Source: Haematobia irritans (Eukaryota; Arthropoda; Insecta; Diptera; Muscidae). Taken from it: 64,000 nt of DNA. The stretch spans positions 153,780,691 to 153,844,690 of the forward strand of contig NC_134397.1 in NCBI RefSeq assembly GCF_050003625.1. Direction: 5' to 3'. Position 1 is the first letter of the stretch; each line of letters starts with the position of its first letter. The notes below the pieces were generated by a model that saw only the letters and a program-made list of their open reading frames with translations, did no database searches and was not told the DNA's origin. The position numbers and the translations under genes were made by a program. Below are positions 57,401 to 64,000 of this stretch, piece by piece.

Positions 57401-58960
57401 AATCTATGTTTGTTTATTTGTTTGATTGTTTGATTGTTTGGTTGGCATCTAGACAAAGATCCGCTACTTTATATTTCGATATTTGTTGGCGGAGGGGGAC
57501 CTCCCCTTTGTTCGACTTTTTTTGAAAAAACTAAAATTCTCTAAATTATCTGAGATTTACAGAGAACATGCGGTGAGGTTATGGAATTAATATGGGGTAC
57601 CTGATGATTTCATATGTGGACGGGTAGGGAGACCTCCCCCTTGCCCTACTTTTTGAAACTTGGAACAAAGTTATACGATTTACTTAAAATTTTCATTGAA
57701 TGTTGGGGTTGGCATCTAGAAAAAAATCCGATATATTATTTTTCGATATTTGGTCGGGGAGGGGGACCACCCCTTTGCCCGACTTTTTTAAAGTACAGTG
57801 AAAACAAAACTAAACTCCCCCGACTGAAATTTTATGGAAAAAATTGGTGAGATTATGAAATTTATATCAGGTTCCTGATTTTTTAATAAAAATAAAAGGG
57901 GATAGGGAGAAATCCGATTCTCTTAAGTACATACAGAGAAACAAATAAACTTTACCGAGTTACTTGAAATCTACAGAGGACTGGGGAGAGGTTACGATAT
58001 TAATAGTTGATACCTGATTTTGTGATATTTGGACGGAAGAGAGGCAGCCCCTTTAGGCTTGTAATTTGCTTGACATTATAGGGAGACATCCGCTTCTCTT
58101 AAGTACATACAGAGACACAATTAAACTTTACCGAGTTACTTGACTTCTACAGAGGACTGGGGAGAGGTTACGATATTAATAGTTGATACCTGATTTTGTG
58201 ATATTTGGACGGAAGAGAGGCAGCCCCTTTAGGCTTGTAATTTGCTTGACATTATAGGGAGACATCCGCTTCTCTTAAGTACATACAGAGACACAATTAA
58301 ACTTTACCGAGTTACTTGACTTCTACAGAGGACTGGAGAGAGGTTACGATATTAGTAGTTGATACCTGATTTTGCGATATTTGGACGGAAGAGAGGCAGC
58401 CCCTTTAGGCTTATAATTTGCTTGACATTTTTTGGGACGTTTACAAAAGATACGCTACATCACTTTTCGATAATTGGTCGGGGAGGAGGTCCTTCTCTAA
58501 AACTGCAAAAAAAAAAAAAACAAAAATTCTTAACTTTTCTTGAAATTTACAAAGGCAGTGGGGGAAAGTTATGAACGAAGAGGCAACGTTCCTTGCCCCA
58601 CACTTGAAGGAATGTTTCAAGAATTTTCAGGGAAGGTTAGGGGTGCTATTAACTACGGTGTTTGTCGATATTGTATCGGGGAAAGTCCCTTTAAAACAAT
58701 AGAGTAAAATTTAAACATCTCCGATCTACTTGAAATTTACAGGGAACGTGGGAGGAGGTGATTAAATTTATACATAATTTATAAATTAGTATATGATTTT
58801 TCGATATTTGGTTGGGGAAGGGAAAATTGAAATAAACTTTGTCGATTTACTTCGATAGAATTTATAGGGTCCATTGAGTAGTGTGAAATTAATATAGGAT
58901 ACTAGATAGTCCCATATCAGATCGGAGTGGAGCGAAGGTGGGGAGAGGGTTCCCTTTTGT
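57401..58960 (+). repeat. Diverged satellite with 176-bp near-identical units
   Basis: Recurring phrases (GATATTTGG, GGGGAGGGGGACC, CTTGAAATTTACAGAG, GAGAGGTTACGATATTAAT) return every 130-180 bp across the region. 58031-58206 and 58207-58382 differ at only 3 of 176 positions by eye; a third copy begins at 58383 and diverges after about 60 bp. It follows the MM-C core without its 3' end. No ORF of note. Confidence 0.7.
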
Positions 58961-58965
58961 CCTTT

Positions 58966-60636
58966 TTATACCCTCCACCATAGGATGGGGGTATATTAAC
59001 TTTGTCATTCCGTTTGTAACACATCGAAATATTGCTCTAAGACCCCATAAAGTATATATATTCTGGGTCGTGGTGAAATTCTGAGTCGATCTAAGCATGT
59101 CCGTCCGTCTGTCCGTCTGTCCGGCTGTCCGTCCGTCTGTGGAAATCACGCTAACTTCCGAACGAAACTAGCTATCGACTTGAAACTTGGCACAAATAGT
59201 TGTTATTGATGTAGGTCGGATGGTATTGAAAATGGGCCATATCGGCCCACGTTTACGTATAGCCCCCATATAAACCGATCCCCAAATTTGGCTTGCGGAG
59301 CCTTCCGGAGCAGCAAAATTCATCCGATCGGGTTGAAATTTGGTACGTGGTCTAAGTATACGGTCTCTAACAACCATGCAAAAATTGGTCCATATCGGTC
59401 CATAATTATATATAGCCCCCATATAAACCGATCCCCAGATTTGACCTCCGGAGCCTCTTGGAGGAGCAAACTTCATCCTACCCGATTGAAATTTGGTACG
59501 TGGTGTTAGTATATGGTCTCTAACAACCATGCAAAAACTGGTCCATATCGGTCCATAATTATATATAGCTCCCATATAAACCGATCCCCAGATTTGACCT
59601 CCGGAGCCTCTTGGAGGGGCAAAATTCATCCGATCCGTTTGAAATTGGGTACCTGATGTTAGTATACGGTCTCTAACAAGCATGCAAAAATTGGTCCATA
59701 TCGGTCCATAATTATATATTGCTCCCATATAAACCGATCCCCAGATTTGAACTCTGGAGCCTCTTGGATGAGCAAAATTCATCCGATCCAATTGAAATTT
59801 AGTGCGTGGTGTTAGTATATGGTCTCTAACAACCGTGCAAAAATTGGTCCATATCGGTCCATAATTATATATAGCTCCCATATAAACCGATCCCCAGATT
59901 TGACCTCCGGAGCCTATTGGAGGAGCAAAAGTCATCCGATGCGGTTGAAATTTGGTACATTTCGTTAGTATATGGCCTCTAACAGCCATGTAAAAATTGT
60001 CAAATTTTATTACTATAGAAAGTTTTGTCAAAATTTCATTTCTATAGAAAGTTTTGTAAAAAGTTTATTTCTATAGCAATGTTTGTCAACATTTTATTTC
60101 CATGGAAAATTTTGTCAAAATTTTATTTCTATAGAAAATTTTGTAAAAAAAATTATTTCTGTAGAAAATTTTGTCAACATTTTATTTCTATAGACAATTT
60201 TGTCAACATTTTATTTCTATAGAACATTTTGTCAACATTTTATTTCTATAGAAAATTTTGTCAACATTTTATTTCTATAGAAAATTTTGTCAAAATTTTA
60301 TTGCTATAGAAAATTTTGTCAACATTTTACTTCCATAGAAAATTTTGTCAACATTTTATTTCTATAGAAAATTTTGTCAAGTTTTTATTTCTATAGAAAA
60401 TTTTGTCAACAATTTATTTCTATAGAAAATTTTGTCAAACTGAATTATATACGTATTTAATCGGCCTTTTTTTGTTTAATATATACCCCTTATGGACTAA
60501 CTTACAATTTAGAAGACAGTATTAAAAAGTTTTACGATACCTTGCCATCGGCAAGTGTTATCGCAACCCAAGTAATTCGATTGTGGATGACAGCCTTTAG
60601 TAGAAGTTCCTACGCAATCCAAGGTGGAGGGTACAT
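58966..60636 (-). mobile_element. MM-A element, full structure (reverse)
   Basis: 3' end TATACCCTCCACCATAGGATGG, core with ATTCTGGGTCGTGGTGAAATT, a long TCCGTCCGTCTG microsatellite, about five core units (59168-59990), then directly a 29-bp array (60000-60440) and the leader, ending CAAGGTGGAGGGTACATAA. The GGCC block and ACAAGTA tip are lost. The longest open frame in the window (287 codons, 60031-59168) crosses the core in 51-residue steps (QIWGSVYMGAIYNYGPIWT). Confidence 0.7.
60000..60440 (-). repeat. 29-bp tandem array in MM-A
   Basis: About 15 units in reverse, quite homogeneous (TTTTGTCAACATTTTATTTC variant in most), a variant rare in the other arrays. Confidence 0.8.
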
Positions 60637-61010
60637 AATTCTTAGTATATTATTATAATATAGTGCTTAATTTTCAGATATGTTGAGGAGAAGGATACCT
60701 TTCCTTGACAAAGCACACTTAAAATGCACAAGAAATATAGAAGATTGTCCAACTACTTGAATACTGAACATTATTAAAAAAAATTGGAAGAAAGATTACA
60801 CCCTCTTCCCAAACATTTTTTAAGACGAACCGTCTTACATATGCATATCCGCCGTATTTGTACCTATAAACGAAAAAACAAGTAGTCCGATTTGTTTGAA
60901 GGAATTCAAATCTTTTCGAATTTGTTTTCAGCACGAAGGATATGGTTGACTAAGTTAACGCAAAATGTTCCTACAAATACGCTTCGGAAGGCGCAGCGAA
61001 GCGGGCCGGG
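60637..61010. other. No gene recognised
   Basis: Short unique-looking DNA; AGGCGCAGCGAAGCGGGCCGG near 60990 is unusually GC-rich for the window. Nothing else seen. Confidence 0.4.
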
Positions 61011-61112
61011 TTACGCTATACTTTATATAGTCGAAAGTCGATATTTCGATGTGTTACAAACGTAATGACAAACTAATTATACCCTCATCACCATTCTATG
61101 GTGGTGGGTATA
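61011..61112 (+). repeat. MM-C 3'-end fragment
   Basis: ATACTTTATATAGTCGAAAG, CGATATTTCGATGTGTTAC, then the hairpin to CTATGGTGGTGGGTATAATA. Only the last 100 bp remain. Confidence 0.6.
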
Positions 61113-61480
61113 ATAATCTACCAAAATTTGGAGAAAAACTTACCAAACACTACCAAAAAAACTATTATTTTGAAAAAATTTATTTCTTCAGAAAAGTTTG
61201 TCTAATTTTTTTTCTATAGCAAATTTTGTCAAAATTTTTTTCTATAGCAAATTTTTGTCAAAATTTTTTTCTATAGAAAATTTTGTCAACATTATTTTTC
61301 CTCAGAAAGTTTTGTATTTTTTTTTTTTTCTACAGAAAATTTTTGTCAAAATTTTACCAAAAATTTATTTCTATAGAAAATTTATGAAGTACATCTTACT
61401 TGGAGAGAAATATTTTGCAAAATCTACCAAAAAAAGATCATGAATTCTACCAGTCTACCAAACAGTTACAAATCCAGTAC
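61113..61480 (-). mobile_element. T12 remnant
   Basis: AATCTACCAAAATTTGGAG at the left and TCTACCAGTCTACCAAACAG at the right are the inner T12 blocks in reverse, with about seven array units between. Both 12-bp termini are missing. Confidence 0.5.
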
Positions 61481-62227
61481 CGGAAAATAATATACCACCT
61501 CATTGAACAATCGTGTAACCTGTCTACATTCAAATGTGTCCATTGTAATGCATTTAAATGGTCTACTACAGTTCCGAGCATTGTTGTGGCGTTTAACAAC
61601 AAGCATTCTTCCACCTGATTATCATGTGAATATGTTGGACATTTGCAGGTTGGTTTTTAGATTCTTTATGGACGCAAACATAAATTAGTTGATAATGTAT
61701 GCACGCACAATCTGTGTGATTTGCATATTAATTTGATTTTTATTTATGCTCTTTTTAATGTTCAACAAAACAGTGTTCTCCTCCAGAAGGGTTTCTTGAC
61801 CAGTTTTCTGCTAGTTATGGTGTTGGAGGTGCTGGTGGTGGTGGTGGCGATGTCAGCCTGTTGGCTTCCATAATTAACTTGGTAGTTGATAATATAATTT
61901 ACATCAAAGTTAATTTACTTTTACTTTTCATACGACAACGAACTATGAGTTATATTAATAGGCCCACGAATGAGAATGAACTTAATTTATATAGTATATT
62001 TTTAGTCGGGTTTTGTATCATGGAGTTTTGTAAGGTGTGGAATTGTTAATGGCAAAATCATAAAATATTTAGAATAAATAATTAAATTTGTTTTTATTTT
62101 TGCTTTCGATTAAAATATCGTGGGAAAAAATTTTGTAATAATTATACTGGTTAAACAATTCCAAATATAGTGTATTAGAAAAATATGACAAAGTATGTAA
62201 GATCGTAAGGTCTGGAAGAGCCTTCCT
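61481..62227. other. No gene recognised; GGT-rich simple repeat
   Basis: Unique-looking DNA with a GGTGCTGGTGGTGGTGGTGG stretch near 61829. Open frames to 81 codons without recognisable domains. Confidence 0.45.
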
Positions 62228-62265
62228 GGTTAGGTTAGGTTAGGTTTGGTGGCAGCCCGATGTAC
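62228..62265 (-). repeat. SINE tail fragment
   Basis: GGTTAGGTTAGGTTAGG then TGGTGGCAGCCCGATGTA: the last 35 bp of the SINE in reverse, with three TTAGG-like repeats. Confidence 0.65.
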
Positions 62266-62544
62266 CGGACCAATTTTACGTACAGATCTAATATAAATCG
62301 ACCCCCATATTTTGGCGTGTGGAGTCTCTTGGTGGAGCAAAATTCATCCGATCTGGTTGAAATTTAGTACGTGGTGTTAGCATATGGTCTCTAACAACCA
62401 TGCAAAAATTGGGTCATATCGGTCCATAAATATATATAGCCCCCATAAATACCGATCCCCAGATTTGACCCCCGGAGCTATTTAGAGGAGCAAAGTTCAT
62501 CCGATCCGGTCGAAATTTGGTGGGTGGTGTTAGTCTATGGTCTC
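62266..62544 (-). repeat. MM-A core fragment (reverse)
   Basis: ACGTACAGATCTAATATAAAT, GGAGCAAAATTCATCCGATC and TCTAACAACCATGCAAAAAT cover nearly two units in reverse. No ends; bounded by SINE pieces. Confidence 0.6.
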
Positions 62545-62829
62545 TAGGTTAGGTCAGGTTAGATTAGGTGGCAGCCCGACGTATCAGATTCACTTAGACT
62601 ATTCAGTCAATTGTGATACCACATTGGTGAACTTCTCTCTTACCACTGAGTGCTGCCCGAAAGATCATCCGACCCAGTCGAAATTTGGTAGGTGGTGTTA
62701 GTCTATGGTCTCTAGGTTAAGTCAGGTTAGGTTAGGTGGCAGCCCGACGTATCAGACTCACTTAGACTATTCAGTCAATTGTGATACCACATTGGTGAAC
62801 GCCTCTCTTATCACTGAGTGCTGCCCGAT
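62545..62829 (-). repeat. Tandemly duplicated SINE/MM-A block
   Basis: SINE tail and 3' body (GGTGGCAGCCCGACGTATC to ACTGAGTGCTGCCCGA), then a short MM-A scrap (ATCATCCGACCCAGTCGAAA to TGGTCTCTAGG), then the same SINE segment again. The repeat distance is about 172 bp (GCAGCCCGACG at about 62571 and 62742). Confidence 0.6.
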
Positions 62830-63010
62830 TCCATATTAAGCTCAAAGATAAGGGACCTCCTATTTATAGCCGAGTCCGAGAAGCTTTGAATCTCTAGGAA
62901 ATAGCACCAGCATTGCTGAGGTGAGATTATCCACCGCTGAAAAACTTTTTGGTGTTCGGTCGAAGCAGCAATCGATCCCACGGCCTTGTATATGCAAGGC
63001 GTCATAGTAT
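62716..63010 (-). mobile_element. tRNA-derived SINE, reverse
   Basis: The nearly complete reverse copy runs from the TTAGG-like tail through TTGTGATACCACATTGGTG, ATCCACCGCTGAAAAACTTT, to a head with GCAATCGATCCCACGGCC. The B box is partly kept; the outermost head bases are replaced. Confidence 0.7.
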
Positions 63011-63944
63011 AACGTACACAATTTTATACGAATCGGACGAAATTTGCTCCTCTAAGAGGCTCCGGAGGTCAAATCTGGGGATCGGTTTATATGGGGCTTC
63101 ATATAATTATGGACCTATATGGGCCAATTTTACCATGAGTATTAGATATCATTTGGGAGCCACCGTGGTGCAATGGTTAGCATGCCCGCCTTCCATACAA
63201 AAGGTCGTTGGTTCGATTCCTGCTTCTACCGAACACCAAAAAGTTTTTCAGCGGTGGATTATCCCACCTCAGTACTGGTGGTGATATTTCCTAGTGATTC
63301 AAAGCTTCTCCAAGTGGTTTCACTGCAATGTGGAACGCCGTTCGCACTCGGCTATAAAATATGAGGTCGCTTGTCATTGAGCTTAACATGGAATAGGGCA
63401 GCACTCAGTGATGGGAGCGAAGTTTACCAATGTGGTATCACAATGGATTGAATAGTCTAAGTGAGCCTGATACATCGGGCTGCCACATAACCTAACTTAA
63501 CCTAACCTAGAGACCATAGACTAACACCCCCTACCAAATTTCGACCGGGTCCGATGAAATTTGCTCCTCCAAGAAGCTCTGGGGGTTAAATCTGGGGATC
63601 GGTATTTATGAGGACTATATATGTATATTTATGGACCGATATGACCCAATTTTTGCATGGTTGTTAGAGACCATATGCTAACACCACGTACTAAATTTCA
63701 ACCAGATCGGATAAATTTTGCTCCACCAAGAGACTCCACACGCCAATTCTGGGGGTCGATTTATATGAGTTCTGTACGTAAAAGTGGTCCGATATGGCCC
63801 ATTTGCAATACTACATCAATAACAACTATTTTTGCCAAGTTTCAAGTCGATTGCTTATTTCTTTCGGAAGTTAACGTGATTTTAACAAATGGGCGGACGG
63901 ACGGACGTGGCTAGATCGACTCAGAATTTCACCACAACCCAGAT
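63011..63944 (+). mobile_element. MM-A core and 3' part, opened by a SINE
   Basis: One core unit runs to 63154, continuing at 63510 (AGACCATAGACTAACACC) through two more units, ATGCAATACTACATCAAT, GGGCGGACGGACGGACG and TCAGAATTTCACCAC. It is truncated near 63944. An 85-codon frame at 63657-63914 is repeat-derived. Confidence 0.6.
63155..63509 (+). mobile_element. tRNA-derived SINE, complete
   Basis: 355 bp. The head GGGAGCCACCGTGGTGCAAT holds a polymerase III A box TGGTGCAATGG (63166-63176) and, 34 bases later, a B box GTTCGATTC (63211-63219), both matching consensus. The tRNA-unrelated body (TTTCACTGCAATGTGGAACG, TCACAATGGATTGAATAGTC) and tail CCTAACTTAACCTAACCTA follow. Transcription from the internal promoter and copying by a partner LINE is the known way such SINEs spread. 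No clean target duplication was found, as the host is itself repetitive. Confidence 0.8.
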
Positions 63945-64000
63945 CAATTTATTTAAATAATTGATAACTGATTTAAATAAATGTATAACTGATTTAACTA
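63945..64000. other. Window edge, unrecognised
   Basis: Short AT-rich end with ACTGATTTAAATAAAT repeated twice. Confidence 0.4.

Overview
The window looks like repeat-saturated, AT-rich nuclear DNA of a higher fly, probably a calyptrate of the Musca/Stomoxys/Haematobia group. That placement rests on recognising the repeat families (mini-me/DINE-1-like elements with a GTCY microsatellite, a tRNA-derived SINE ending in CCTAACCTAACC, mariner relics) and on the absence of any bacterial-style gene. I see no intact host gene, rRNA gene, functional tRNA gene or CRISPR array. Most long open frames lie in tandem repeats (51-codon units, a 29-bp unit, or a TA run) and are not convincing genes. The only recognisable protein remains are broken transposases and a retroelement tail.

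The backbone is a superfamily of interspersed non-coding elements, here called MM-A, MM-B (with variant MM-B2) and MM-C. Each has a 5' end in ACAAGTA plus a GGCC-rich palindromic block, then a TATACCC... motif, then tandem units of exactly 153 bp, then a GTCY microsatellite, a short conserved core with a TA run, and a 3' hairpin ending GGGTATAAAAA. This matches what is known of dipteran mini-me and DINE-1/Helentron-associated elements. Within each family the 5' motif is complementary to its own 3' arm.

A second layer is a set of terminal-inverted-repeat elements: MITE-1 (CACTGAAAAA, TA duplication), MITE-2 (CCCAGCAAAA, TA duplication), MITE-3 (CACG...CGTG, with a tRNA-like box), T12 (CACGGTTGCCAC ends, carrying a 29-bp array), a hAT-like element full of CGTGAGT palindromes (17-bp ends, 8-bp duplication), element H (CAGTGTTGCCAGTA ends) and palindrome G. 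The elements are nested up to four deep.

Layout: 1-5.4 kb MM-B copies and a MITE-2 split by MM-B; 5.4-13 kb MM-A copies, a T12 array and a split MITE-1; 13-24 kb large T12/29-bp arrays with a SINE, a Penelope-like tail, MITE-1, MITE-2 and a truncated mariner; 24-27 kb MM-B and single-copy-looking DNA; 27-38 kb MM-A copies, one opened by the hAT-like element containing MM-C, one with a TA run of about 79 repeats; 38-45 kb an MM-B opened by element H, itself holding MM-C, MM-A and MITE-3; 45-57 kb a hAT relic, MM-B2, MM-A opened by tandem MM-B, a mariner relic, MITE-3 and MITE-1; 57-59 kb a diverged satellite with a 176-bp repeat; 59-64 kb MM-A copies, T12 and SINEs. Nothing suggests genes acting together. 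The interest lies in the shared architecture of the repeat superfamily.
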